Positions 10,152-21,148 of a DNA stretch of 64,000 nucleotides are shown piece after piece (position 1 is the stretch's first letter; the number at the start of each line of letters is the position of its first letter). The DNA is from Tuctoria greenei (lineage: Eukaryota > Streptophyta > Magnoliopsida > Poales > Poaceae). The DNA is taken from the NCBI GenBank assembly GCA_036927565.1, contig JAYESD010000005.1, forward strand, positions 100,595,872-100,659,871, in the 5' to 3' direction. The notes beneath the pieces are model-generated. The model saw only the letters and a list, made by a program, of their open reading frames with translations, made no database searches and was not told where the DNA came from. The position numbers and the translations under genes are program-made.

Positions 10152-13100
10152 TCATCTCGCATTGCTATATACATTTTTTCCAGCATTGACATCTTCTCGC
10201 ATATAGGGTTTCAAATTCTTTTTAATGCTTCTCTCTACGCGCTTGATGTTTTCTGGTTCGGTGAAAAGGTACATCTCTTCATACTGATTATATTCCTCTT
10301 CATTATCTCCCACATTCTCAACCCCAACAATATTTTGCTTTCCAGAAACAACTACATGTAACTTCTCAGTTTCTGGATCTTGAACATAAAAAACTTGTGC
10401 AACATTATCGGCGAGAACCCACAGGTCATCTTTGTAACCCACTTTATTCAAGTCTACCAGTGTCAACCCGTAATTGTCCACTTTCAAAACATCAGGATGT
10501 TTGACCCATTGTCACTTAAATACGGGCATTACCATTCTTTCGCCATAATCGAGTTCCCATATTTCCTCTATGAACCCGAAGTATGTGGTCTTCTGCACTT
10601 GGGAATCATGAGCCTCAATACGAACACCACTATTTTGTGCAACATTCTTACCGTCTTTTTCTTTAGTGTAAAATGTGTAACTATTGATGTCATATGCTTG
10701 CCATGATGTTACCAAAGCGGATGGGCCAGAAGCTAACTTCTTCATTGTTGCCTCTTCTATAGTGTTTCCGTATGATATATTTTTGTCCATTAACCATTCA
10801 GTAAAACATCTTATGTGCTCTTTCATGATCCAGTCCTCTATGCGGTCTTGGTTTTTATCACGAAGCTCAATTTGGTGTTCCTCGATGTACGGCTCAGCTA
10901 TTGCGAGCTGTTGTAGTACACAAAAATGTGCACGGTGTACATTCTTGTAATCTTGAACAATAAAAGTTTTCTTACCCACTTTGCCTCTCCCACGTAGTCT
11001 ACCCTCATGTACCGGTATAGGCACACCTATCGATTTTCCATCTTTGATGTAATCAGCGCAACCCTCAATCACTTCTTCAGTGGTGTATCCTTCCATAATT
11101 GAACCCTCTGGGTGAGCACGGTTCCGCACATAACCTTTTAATACTCCTAAATATCTCTCCAATGAAAACATATGATGTAAATATTGTGGCCCCAATACTT
11201 TTATCTGATCAACAAGATGAATGATTAAGTGTACTTGCATATCAAAAAAGGATGGTGGGAAACACATCTCAAGCTTGCACATTGTCTCGACGATGTATGT
11301 TTTCAGATAGTCAAAATCTTCACGTGCTATCACCTTTTGTGATACTGCATTGAAGAAGTAATACAAACGTGTGACGACAACTTTTATATGCTCATGTTTG
11401 ATTACTCTTATTGCAATGGCAAGGAAAACTGTCATCATCATGTGATAGTCGTGAGAATTATAACCGAATAAAGACAAGTCTTTCATCGAGACTTGTTTGC
11501 GGATATTGGATGAGAAACTTGTGGGCACTTTGATCCCACGCAAGCATTCACAAATTGCTTTTTTCTCTTCTAGAGTCAAGTTGTAGCTGGCTGGGGGAAG
11601 GTAATGCTTCCCGTTCGCCTTTTCTACTGGATGAAGCTCTGGTCTCAAATCAAGATTTACTAGGTCCATACGTGAAGTTAATCCGTCCTTTGTTTTCCTC
11701 GGCATGTCCAGCAAGGTCCCAATGATGCTGTCAAATACGTTCTTTGTAACGTGCATCAAATCAATACTATGGCAAAATTCCAGATTCTTCCAATACGGAA
11801 GATACTTGAAAAAAATTGATTGTTTCTTGAAAGCCATGTCAGTTGTATCATCCGAAGATGTACTTTTCTTTCTCTTAATTCCTTTACTATTTTTCCCTTA
11901 CCGAAAGCAATATGAATGTTCTTGACCATTTCAAACACAAGTTTTCCACTGTAAGGTTTCAATGCAGTATCATTTTCGATTTTGTTATCAAATTGTGCTT
12001 TCATCTTCCTATACTTGTGTGTATGTGTCAAGAACCGTCGATGTCTCATGTACACCGTCTTTCTGGATGAAGTGAGGTATAGAAATCCAGTTCTATCCAC
12101 GCACCTAACGCAACCTTTCTTCCCTTTCATTTGTCCCGATAATGTAAACAGTCCGGGATAATCATGCACGGTAACGAATATCATTGCTCTTAGCGTGAAA
12201 TACTCCCGCTTGTACTCATCCCATGTATGTACCCCTTCATTCCACAATTTAGCCATATCTTCCATTAAAGGTTCCAAGAACACATCAATTTCGATGCCGG
12301 GTTGTTTCGGACCTTGGATAAGAACAGATAATATGATATATTTCCTTTTGTGACACAACCACGTCAGTAGGTTGTACATAGTTAAGACCACAGGCCATGT
12401 GCTGTGTATGCTCCTTTTTTTCACCAAACGGATTCATTCCATCTGTACCCAAGGCAAACCTCACATTTCTGATTTCCTTCGCAAATTCTAGATACTGAAT
12501 ATCAAAATTTTTCCACTGTGTTGCATCACCAGGGTGTCATATATGTTTTTCATTCTTCTTGCGTTGCTCGGAATGCCAACGCATAAGTTCAGCCTCCCTA
12601 GGGTTTGAGAACAAACGCTTCAAGCGATCAATTACCGGAAGGTACCACATCACCAATGTAGGAATTTTTCTCTTATTCTTCCCGTCTGCATCGCCAGAAG
12701 TATCGTCATCGTCACCTTCACGACCAATAATAAACTTCTTATTCTTCTGAGACTTTTTCATGTTGGTAACATACTGGTGATTGTAGTCCTTCTTGTATCT
12801 ACTAACACCACAAATGGGGCATCTAGTTGCGAGCTCATGCTCTTTGCGATACAGAATACAATGGTTCACACAAGCGTGTATTTTTGTCACACCTAGTGCC
12901 ATCGGGCAAAGAAGTTTCTTCGCTTTATAAGTGCTTCTGGGCAGTTTATTTGGATTTGGAAGAATTTCTGCGAGAAGATTCAAAAGATCAGAGAAACTAC
13001 CATCGGACCATCCGTGCGTAGCTTTCAACTATAGTAGTTCTAAGACTGCACGCAATGTAGTAAACTCTTTGTCACAACCGTTTGATTCATCATATAAAAG

Positions 13101-13553
13101 CTCTATCGCGGCATTCTGCAATGTCTCCATTTTACTTAAACCTTTGCTTGTTCCCATAGAAGTCAGTACATATGGTTCAATGTGACGCAACATCTCCTCA
13201 CAATCGAACTCATCATCTTCATCACCAGCTTGATTGTCACTACCATCATCTATATGAACATTATCATCGTCTTATCCTCTCTCATCATCTTTATCCACAT
13301 CATGTGTATCTAACTCACCATGCTCTGTCCATATTGTGTAGTTATTTTTGAAAACTTTTTTCACCAAATGAGATTGGATTACTATAGTATCAGTCCAAGC
13401 AATCTTATTTTCGCAGTCGATACATGGACATAATATGTCATCTATCTTTTGCAACTTCGCATGTCTCTTTGATGCTTCAATAAAATTTGCAACATTATGA
13501 ATGTACATAGGATCGGGTCTTGGCATGTTATACATCCACGCTCGACGGTCCAT
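10152..13553 (-). pseudogene. tnpD-like: CACTA transposase TNPD-like (Tnp2/Transposase_21), broken
   Basis: About 1134 codons on the minus strand from ATG 13553. In order: a Transposase-associated N-terminal domain (DRRAWMYNMPRPDPMY ... CPCIDCEN); a Tnp2 core with zinc-like CPICGVSRYK, WPVVLTMYNLLTWLC, GPKQPGIEIDVFLEPLMEDM, RKTVYMRHRRFL and LMHVTKNVFDSIIGTLL; a DUF4218-type region (CPPSFFDMQVHLIIHLVDQI, MFSLERYLGVLKGYVRNRAHPEGS); and a DUF4216-type C-terminus (YYGF-like TTYFGFIEEIWELDY ... DDLWVLADNVAQVFYV). This is the catalytic transposase of CACTA elements. In-frame stops lie at 13272, about 13029, 12537 and 10512; frameshifts fall in A-runs near 12415-12421 and 11889-11894. Each reading frame is otherwise well kept, so decay is recent. 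Confidence 0.93.
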
Positions 13554-14011
13554 GCTTCAATAATAGAATTTTTGTCAGATTTACAAAATTTGGCCACAAA
13601 TATTCTCTAAAGGTCTTCTATAAAATGAATTTACAGAGACATAACAAGTATGATTAGGGTGACTAATGTAGTAGACGGGCGACGTATTGTGGCGGACGGA
13701 GTCAAAGGGGGAAACAGGCCCAACAACATGGGCTAGGTCTGGGTGGGATCCGGTCCATTATATCGGGAAACAGACCCAGATGCATCTTATATATATTACA
13801 ATAGCATCTGTTAATTAAACATCATATTCATGTCATATAATAGGTACAAAAAGGAAACAATCCATATAGTCCATACATCAATATACCAGAACACAATCCA
13901 TACAGTCCTTCCACATGCAAAAGGACAAAATCCATATACCAGAACACACAAAACGAACAGTTTATCAGCTAATGAAAATATACAAAGAAAAAGTAAGGAA
14001 ACTACATTTAC
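13554..14011 (-). other. Probable 5' intron of the TNPD gene
   Basis: AT-rich tract between a donor-like site (14011) and the TNPD start; short ORFs at 13830-14246 lack features. No other content seen. Confidence 0.4.
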
Positions 14012-14218
14012 CTTGCAGAGGCATCAGCACGGTGGGGAGGCGTCAGCACGGTGGGCTGGCTGGGTGGAGAAGTGGCGGTGCGGGGTTGAGCGGCAGTGCA
14101 ACAGTATGGGCTGGGCGGCGGAGCGGCGGCGCAGCGCATGGGAAATTCAACTGCCTTGCGGCGTCAATATAAATTCTCTAGGGTTGTGTTTTGACTGCGG
14201 TGAGGGGTCCTTATATAG
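14012..14218 (-). promoter_or_regulatory. Probable TNPD promoter and 5' leader exon
   Basis: On the minus strand a TATA box ctatataa (14218-14211) is followed by ~200 nt of GC-rich leader ending in gcaag|gtaaatg, a good splice donor (exon end at about 14012). The likely intron runs to just before ATG 13553. A hairpin of the aggcggt motif lies directly upstream at 14231-14282, as expected if element proteins bind there and control transcription. Confidence 0.55.
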
Positions 14219-14230
14219 ATGTCGGTTTTT

Positions 14231-14405
14231 CACAGGCGGTTTTTAACTTTATCTCACGCGGGTTTTACTTACCAACCGCCTGGAAAGATATTTAATCATG
14301 AATATTAATTAAGAAGTAAATATCTTCACAGACTGTTGGTACTTAATAACCGTCTGAGAAGATGATTATCTCAGGCTGGTATTACTTACCAACCGCCTGA
14401 GATAA
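14231..14405. repeat. Internal hairpin repeats of the CACTA motif, TNPD side
   Basis: Several inverted repeats of the form caggcggt...accgcctg, including at 14233-14282, about 14334-14358 and 14371-14404. They match the motif at the transposon ends, although they lie nearly 6 kb inside. Confidence 0.85.
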
Positions 14406-14640
14406 TGCCACCTGAACAAAATATTTTTAAAACTTGTATAGCTGACATTGTAATATTTTGGTAAATATAAAATTAATTTCTACTCACATATTATTCACAT
14501 TTGTGTATCTCATAAAAAAAGTTCCTTCACTAAAAATTGTTGGTATGAACATATTTGTATAATTTATACATGTATGAACTTTTTTAATTTTTTTTTAAAA
14601 GCATTCCAACATGTCAAACATCAAATTATCCACCATTCTA
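14402..14640. repeat. Partial satellite unit left of ACID1
   Basis: It matches the middle of the ~790-bp satellite units, from acctgaacaaaatatttt through catatacatatgag, and stops where the acidic-protein cassette begins. Confidence 0.85.
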
Positions 14641-14849
14641 ACTAAATGCTCATATACATATGAGTATTTATAGCACATTCACTTGATTGAAATCCAGAAA
14701 TTCTAACACACCAGTATTCATTGACACGAATGAACACATATATATTACAAAACACAAGAACTCCTAAAACTACAAAAGTAATATGTACAAGAACTCCTAA
14801 AACTACATTACGGCCCCGCCTAATCCCTCCTCTCCGCCAACTTCTCAAA

Positions 14850-15203
14850 TCACGCCAAGCGGTCCTCCTCCGACTCGTCGTCGTCGTCGTAGTCGTCACC
14901 ATGGTGGTGGTCGCCGTCGTCGTCGCCGTTGTTGGAGGATGACTCGTCGTCATCATCGTCGTCGTCGTCGTCGTCCTCCTCCTCCTCCTCCTCCTCCTCC
15001 GCCTCCTCCTCCTCCTCCGGCGACGATGCAGCAGGAGAGTGGGTCGACTGCTCCAGCTGAGCCGATTGCTCCGGCTGTACCGGTGGCTCCGGCTGCACCG
15101 GCGGTGGAATGTGCTGGTCGTCATTCACCCTCTCGGGGGAGCTGCAGCGTATCCGCTTGCAGGGTGGCTGCCTCGGCGGGCTAGGAGGCGTAAGGTTGGC
15201 CAT
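14850..15203 (-). CDS. Unknown proline-rich/acidic protein 1 (paralogue of the protein at 20068-20517)
   Basis: 117 codons from ATG 15203 on the minus strand. The N-terminus has PPSPPRQPPCK then RCSSPE; a VQPEPPVQPEQ segment follows; the second half is a Glu run then an Asp run with Ser/Asn/His. The start was preferred to the longer frame beginning at 15353 because it lies ~100 bp after a TATA box (15310-15303) and aligns with the start of the paralogue. It lacks the ~65-residue middle domain of that paralogue. The function is unknown; a nuclear acidic or histone/DNA-interacting factor is possible but unsupported. The cassette sits between two partial satellite units. Confidence 0.65.
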   Translation of the reverse strand: MANLTPPSPPRQPPCKRIRCSSPERVNDDQHIPPPVQPEPPVQPEQSAQLEQSTHSPAASSPEEEEEAEEEEEEEEDDDDDDDDDDESSSNNGDDDGDHHHGDDYDDDDESEEDRLA

Positions 15204-15302
15204 GGCCGTGGTGGTTCGTCGGCGCTGGGCTAGGAGGTGAAACGATGGAAGAAGAAGAAAGGAGTGCAAAAGTTCTGTGCTTGTACATAACCGACGACAC
15301 AC

Positions 15303-15310
15303 CTTATATA
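15303..15310 (-). promoter_or_regulatory. TATA box of acidic protein gene 1
   Basis: The minus strand reads accatatataaggtgtg about 100 bp upstream of ATG 15203. Confidence 0.55.
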
Positions 15311-15358
15311 TGGTCTGTGCGGAGTAGACGAGGGAGCGGTTTGTTTCCCGCACATTGA

Positions 15359-16030
15359 ACTCTTTGCAGACCTCGTGCGGCGCACAATTAAATCACTGTG
15401 GAAGACGATCTTCAGAGATCCTTCCGTCTCTCTGGTATCCATGTTGAACGTCGCGTCCCTGCACCACGGCTTCTCAACTTCTCCGCAGACCTCGTGCGGC
15501 GCTTCTGTTAATTAACATCTTCTCAGGCTGTTAATTAACATCTTGTAGTTTCAAAAATGTTTATCTCAGACGGTTATTACTTACCAACCGCCTAAGATAA
15601 TTCCCGATACTGTTCTTTAGTTCCCTTATCCCTTGCTTCTTTTTTATTTAGATTCCAATATAAATACTCAAACATGTTTAGATTCTGCAAATTATGTTCA
15701 AATTCGATGATTCTTTCTTCTACATTTGTATAAAATTAACATCTACCATCTGAACAAAATATTTTGTTCATTGCGCATTGAAATCTTTGCAGACCTTGTG
15801 CGGCGCACAATTAAACTACTGTGGAAGACGATCTTCAGAGATCCTTCTGTCTCTCTGGTATCCATGTGGAACATCACGCACGCGTCCCTGCACCACGACT
15901 TCTTAACTTCTCCGCAGACCTCGTGCGGCGCGTCAGTTAATTAACATCTTCTCAGGCCAGTAATTAACATCTTGTAGTTTCAAAAATGTTTATCTCAGGC
16001 GGGTATTACTTACCAACCGCCCGAGAATAT
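15359..16030. repeat. Direct duplication of a ~200-bp upstream block (copies about 15359-15600 and 15785-16030)
   Basis: Both copies share tttgcagacc, gtgcggcgcacaattaaa, gaagacgatcttcagagatc, the ttctccgcagacctcgtgcg block, and end in a caggcgg hairpin. Between them lies a partial satellite unit (15603-15760). One copy is upstream of acidic gene 1, the other is just left of the F-box-like gene. Confidence 0.85.
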
Positions 16031-16076
16031 ATTTATCTCAGGCGGGTATTACTTACCAAAAGCCTGAGATAAGCCC

Positions 16077-16880
16077 ATGGAGTTCCCCTTGCCGCAAGAT
16101 ATTGCGGTCTTGATCACGGGGTGGGTCGCCGCAACCTCCACCCAGCCCATGGATGACCTCTCCAGTCTGCGCGCCACCTGCAAGGCCATGCACGCGGCGT
16201 GCCGTGATCCCACCGTGGGCAGGCGCGTGGCGCTGGAGCGGGAGAACAGCTGGGAGTGGTTCCAACGGCACGGGAACGGGAGCTACGACGCCCTCGTGGA
16301 GCACCTGGCCAACGTGGGCAAACCTCATGCGTGCTACGTCACTGGGTTTGACCTCGTCTTCAACTACGGCCGCGCGCAGGCGTAGCAAGGCACCCAGTTC
16401 CTTGCCCGGGCGGCCGCGAACGGCCATAAGGTGGCGGCCTACATCCTCGCCATGCTCCGCTACGACGCCGACCGCGGGGACCGCGACGTCCTCGAGTATA
16501 TCCGGCAGGTCGAAGGCGAGGCCCACGTCGGCGACAACGCGGTCGGGTCCGTCGCGATCAAGAGGACCAACAAGGAGTGTTGTCGGTGTCGGAATCAAGC
16601 CATGCAGAGGCTCGACGTTTTTGTGAGCTGGAGGTTACAGCGTAGGCCTCCTCTCGGACCGCCGCCGGTGGCGCTGCCCGACATTGATGATGGCGTTTGC
16701 CGCTGCCTAACAGGGGGGAACCAGGGGCCTGCCCGTTGTGGCAGGCGAGGGTGGTCCGAGTGGACCGTCTTCTGTGCTGAGAACTGTAGGATTGAGCGCG
16801 AGTATGACCTGTTCTCCCATAACGTGTTGTACTCTATGGGTTATATTCTCTCCATTCCCTTTTGGATGTGCTACCCCTAG
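16077..16880 (+). pseudogene. Captured F-box-like gene fragment (grass At2g35280-like family), one premature stop
   Basis: One frame of 268 codons with a single TAG at 16383-16385. The N-terminus LPQDIAVLITGWVAATS...DDLSSLRATCKAMHAAC resembles an F-box; then comes a helical Sel1-like part (FLARAAANGHKVAAYILAMLRYDAD, YIRQVEGEA) and a Cys-rich C-terminus (CCRCRNQA and FCAENCRIEREYDLF) like the zinc-type tail of this plant family. F-box proteins choose substrates for SCF ubiquitin ligases. The block is much richer in G+C than the AT-rich satellite around it, begins 3-4 bp after a caggcggg hairpin and ends where the satellite resumes (~16909), as expected for a captured host gene. The family assignment is from memory of its motifs and is moderately sure. 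Confidence 0.62.
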
Positions 16881-16908
16881 TTCTCCCAACGCCAATGGAA
16901 AAGTATTC

Positions 16909-17408
16909 ATTTATACATGTATGAATTTTGTTAATTTTTTTTAAAACCATTCCAACATGTCAAACTTCAAATTATCCATCATTCTAACTAAATGCTCATA
17001 TACATATGAGGCAATCATCAAAATATGAATACACATTGATTCAAAAAAAATTAAAAAAAATCTGAAAAAATTCATAGAGGTTGGTATGATGAGTAAAAAT
17101 GTCCACTGGAAAAATAAATGAAAAAGGCATTATATTCATCAAGATAGAAAAATGAAAAATAGCATTTGTTGTATATTTTTTATGTTCTGACCAATTTCAA
17201 AAGATTTATGAAGTGAAATTTAATGGTAACCTTTACTTATCAATAATATTACAAGAAAGTGAAATTTTGCCTTTTTAAAGGACCCATATTTAATCAAGAA
17301 TATTAATCCAGAAGAAGTAAATATCTTCACAGGCGGTTAATACATAATAACCGTCTAGGAAGATATTTATCTGAGGCGGTTATTACTTAACAACCGCCAG
17401 AGATAATG
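16909..17408. repeat. Partial satellite unit right of the F-box-like cassette
   Basis: The unit resumes at tttatacatgtatgaatttt and runs to the hairpins at 17328-17404, matching the 3' part of the complete units. Confidence 0.88.
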
Positions 17409-19776
17409 CCCGATACTGTTCTTCAGTTTCCTTATCCCTTGCTTCTTTTTTTATTTAGATTCCAATATAAATACTCAAACATATTTAGATTCTACAAATT
17501 GTGTCCAAATTCGATGATTCTTTCTTCTACATTTGTATAAAATTAACATCTACCACCTGAACAAAATATTTTTAAAACTTGTATAGCTGACATTGTAATG
17601 TTTTGGTAAATATCAAATTAATTTCTACTCACATATTATTCACGTTTGTGTATCTCATAAAAAAAGTTCCTTCACTCAAAATTGTTGGTATGAACATATT
17701 TGTATAATTTATACATGTATGAATTTTTTTAAAAGCATTCCAACATGTCAAACTTCAAATTATCCACCATTCTAACTAAATGCTCATATACATATGAGGC
17801 ATTCATCAAATTATGAACACACATTGATTCAAAAAAATTTAAAAAAATATGAAAAAAATCATAGAGGTTGGTATGATGAGTAAAAATGTCCACTAAAAAA
17901 ATAAATGAAAAAAAGCATTATAATCATCAAGATAGAAAAATGAAAAATAGCATTTGTTGTATGTTTTTTATGTTCTGACCAATTTCAAAGGATTTATGAA
18001 GTGAAATTTAATGGTAACCTTTACTTATCAATAATATTACAAGAAAATGGATTTTTGCCTTTTTAAAGCACCACATTTAATCAAGAATATTAATTAAGAA
18101 GAAGTAAATATCTTCACAGACGGTTGGTACTTACCAACCGCCTGAGAATATATTTATCTCAGGCGGGTATTACTTACCAACCGCCTGAGATAATGCCCGA
18201 TACTGTTCTTCAGTTTCCTTATCCCTTGCTTCTTTTTTATTTAGATTCCAATATAAATACTCAAACATGTTTAGATTCTGCAAATTGTGTCCAAATTCGT
18301 TGATTCTTTCTTCTACATTTGTATAAAATTAACATCTACCACCTGAACAAAATATTTTTAAAACTTGTATAGCTGACATTGTAATGTTTTGGTAAATATC
18401 AAATTAATTTCTACTCACATATTATTCACATTTGTGTATCTCATAAAAAAAAAGTTCCTTCACTCAAAATTGTTGGTATGAACATATTTGTATAATTTAT
18501 ACATGTATGAATTTTTTTAATTTTTTTAAAAGCATTCCAACATGTCAAACTTGAAATTATCCACCATTCTAACTAAATGCTCATATACATATGAGGCATT
18601 CATCAAATTATGAACACACATTCATTCAAAAAAATTTAAAAAAAAATATGAAAAAAATCATAGAGGTTGGTATGATGAGTAAAAATGTCCACTAAAAAAA
18701 TAAATGAAAAAAGCATTATAATCATCAAGATAGAAAAATGAAAAATAGCATTTGTTGTATGTTTTTTATGTTCTGACCAATTTCAAAGTATTTATGAAGT
18801 GAAATTTAATGGTAACCTTTACTTATCAATAATATTACAAGAAAATGGATTTTTGCCTTTTTAAAGCACAACATTTAATCAAGAATATTAATTAAGAAGA
18901 AGTAAATATCTTCACAGGCGGTTGGTACTTACCAACCGCCTGAGAATATATTAATCTCAGGCGGGTATTACTTACCAACCGCCTGAGATAATTCCCGATA
19001 CTGTTCTTCAGTTTCCTTATCCCTTGCATCTTTTTTATTTAGATTCCAAGATAAATACTCAAACATGTTTAGATTCTACAAATTGTGTCCAAATTCGTTG
19101 ATTCTTTCTTCTACATTTGTATAAAATTAACATCTACCACCTGAACAAAATATTTTTAAAACTTGTATAGCTGACATTGTAATGTTTTGGTAAATATCAA
19201 ATTAATTTCTACTCACATATTATTCACATTTGTGTATCTCATAAAAAAAAGTTCCTTCACTCAAAATTGTTGGTATGAACATATTTGTATAATTTATACA
19301 TGTATGAATTTTTTTAAAAGCATTCCAACATGTCAAACTTGAAATTATCCACCATTCTAACTAAATGCTCATATACATATGAGGCATTCATCAAATTATG
19401 AACACACATTCATTCAAAAGAATTAAAAAAATCTGAAAAAATTTATAGAGGTTGGTATGATGAGTAAAAATGTCCACTGAAAAAATAAATGAAAAAAACA
19501 TTATATTCATGAATATAGAAAAATGAAAAATAGCATTTGTTGTATGTTTTTTATGTTCTGACCAATTTCAAAGGATTTATGATGTGAAATTTAATGGTAA
19601 CCTTTACTTATCAATAATATTACAAGAAAGTGGATTTTTGCCTTTTTAAAGGACCACATTTAATCAAGAATATTAATTAAGAAGAAATGAATATCTTCTC
19701 AGGCGGTTGGTACTTACCAACCGCCTGAGAATATATTTATCTCAGGCGGGTATTACTTACCAACCGCCTGAGATAA
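17409..19776. repeat. Three tandem ~790-bp satellite units with hairpins
   Basis: Units start at cccgatactgttcttcag at 17409, 18196 and 18994 (787, 798 and ~783 bp). Each ends with two hairpins such as caggcggttggt-actt-accaaccgcctg (for example 18118-18147 and 18158-18188). The units are nearly identical, so recent amplification is likely. No ORF is present. The hairpin motif is the same as in the transposon's subterminal regions. Confidence 0.95.
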
Positions 19777-20067
19777 TATTTTTCTCAGACGTGAAATTTT
19801 AATTAACGATGAACACACTACACATTCATTCATTCACACAGTTGAAGAACACACAAGATACTCATTCATTAACAATATTCAATCACACATCTCACAAAAG
19901 AACGCACAAGATGCACAATATTTACACAAGAACATACAAGAACACACAAGATACACAAGTAATATTCAATCACATAGATGAAAAAAGATAGATTTCATTC
20001 ATTAACAATATTTATAAAACAGAAGCAACTAAAACCAACAAAAAGAAAAACTAATTAAATCCTACTC
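19777..20067 (-). other. 3' flank of acidic protein gene 2
   Basis: AT-rich, with imperfect repeats of aagaacacacaagat. It probably contains the 3' untranslated region; no other feature seen. Confidence 0.4.
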
Positions 20068-20517
20068 CTACTCCTCTTCCTTCTCCTCCTCCTCCTCCTC
20101 CTCCTCCTCGTCCTCCGGCGGCGACTCCGGCACTTGTGCAACAGGAGACAGAGCCGGCTGTACCGGCTGCACCGGCTGCACCGGCTGCACCAGCGGTGCA
20201 ACCCCGAGGTTGCTAGCCGTCGCCTCCACCAGCGTTCTATGGCCCTCGGGGCCAAGAACCTGGGCCATCGTCGCGAACAGAACGTCGAGACGATCAGCCA
20301 CCCCCGTGAGGGCGTAGAGGTAGTGGCCCATGGTACCCATTCCAGTATACTCTAGAAGGGTACCCAGCCCCAAGGCACTCATGGCGCGAGACGTATTGTT
20401 GTACGCCTCTCGCGCCATGAGGAGGCGCTGCTCGGTGTTGATCTTCTCGGGGGAGCTGCAACATAGTTTCTTGCAAGGTGGCTCCCTCGGAGGGCTTGGC
20501 GGCGGAAGGTCGGCCAT
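20068..20517 (-). CDS. Unknown proline-rich/acidic protein 2
   Basis: 149 codons, ATG 20517 to TAG 20068, intact. The N-terminus PPPSPPREPPCK then CCSSPEKI matches protein 1. A middle domain of ~65 residues absent from protein 1 follows (LLMAREAYNNTSRAMSALG, then TGMGTMGHYLYALTGVADRL), predicted mainly helical. Then come VQP repeats and a Glu-rich tail. Intact coding in an element whose transposase is broken suggests either recent decay elsewhere or selection. No family was recognised. The 3' flank (19800-20067) has repeated aacacacaagat-type sequence; the 5' flank is GC-rich. It is set between satellite units like the other cassettes. Confidence 0.7.
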   Translation of the reverse strand: MADLPPPSPPREPPCKKLCCSSPEKINTEQRLLMAREAYNNTSRAMSALGLGTLLEYTGMGTMGHYLYALTGVADRLDVLFATMAQVLGPEGHRTLVEATASNLGVAPLVQPVQPVQPVQPALSPVAQVPESPPEDEEEEEEEEEKEEE

Positions 20518-20699
20518 AGTGGTGTTGGGTCGTCGGAGTGGAGGAAGACGAAGAAAACAAGAGGATTCAAAGTGAGCGATGCGCTTGTGAGCGATAGCGC
20601 GTCTTTAAGGCCGCGCGGAGTGGAAGATGGAGCAGTTGGTTTACCGTGCATTAAAGGTCGCGCCTCGGGGAAAAGAAAGGTCGCGCACGGTCGTCGACA

Positions 20700-20935
20700 A
20701 GTCTTCATAGGCGGTTGGTGAGGGGTCATTATGTAGGCATTCATCAAATTATAATGAACACATATTAATTAAGAAGAAGTAAATATCTTCACGGGCCCAT
20801 GTTTATCTCAGGCGGGTGTTACTAACCAACCGTCTGAGATAATTGTATCTTCTCAGGCGGTTGGTAAGTAAAACCCGTCTGAGGTAACAATATTCTCAGG
20901 TGGTCGGTTCTTAAAATCTGCCAGAGAATATGTGC
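20700..20935. repeat. Internal hairpin repeats of the CACTA motif, TNPA side
   Basis: Hairpins ctcaggcggg...ccgtctgag (20809-20840) and ctcaggcggttggt...acccgtctgag (20852-20883), plus a weaker pair to 20931, with a partial satellite unit at 20725-20795. They abut the TNPA-side TATA box, mirroring the TNPD side. Confidence 0.85.
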
Positions 20936-20937
20936 GT

Positions 20938-21148
20938 CTATATATACCCCTCGGCAGCATTGGGAAAACCTAACCCGAGCGAAACACTTAGACGCCGTTA
21001 GGCTGCCAAAATCTCGTTTGCCGCCAAGTGTTCGCCCTCGTCACTTCCAGGTACGCCGCCGAGCTTCGCCGTCGCCGCCGAGCTTCGCCCTCGTAACTTC
21101 CAGGTACGCCGAGCGAAGCAATTGCCGTCGCCGCCGAGCTTCAAGGTA
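20938..21148 (+). promoter_or_regulatory. Probable TNPA/Ulp1 promoter and 5' leader exon
   Basis: The TATA box ctatatatacccc at ~20939 is followed by a GC-rich leader with repeats of ccgccgagcttcgcc and ttccaggtacgcc, ending at gagcttcaag|gtaaacc (donor at ~21148). It drives transcription rightward, away from TNPD. Confidence 0.55.

Noticed and set aside
9773..10206. Plus-strand ORFs opposite the SUMO E2 exons
   Set aside because: They cross intron and exon on the wrong strand and have no recognisable motif.
14642..15124. Arg/Thr-rich ORF overlapping acidic protein gene 1
   Set aside because: It is another frame of the triplet-repeat tail of the acidic protein; the chosen frame has a TATA box and a paralogue.
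16053..16598. Minus-strand 181-codon ORF over the F-box-like gene
   Set aside because: It is the antisense shadow of GC-rich coding sequence.
14231..19776. Regular palindromic repeats resembling a CRISPR array
   Set aside because: The context is a eukaryotic transposon; spacers are nearly identical ~750-bp satellite sequence and there are no cas genes.
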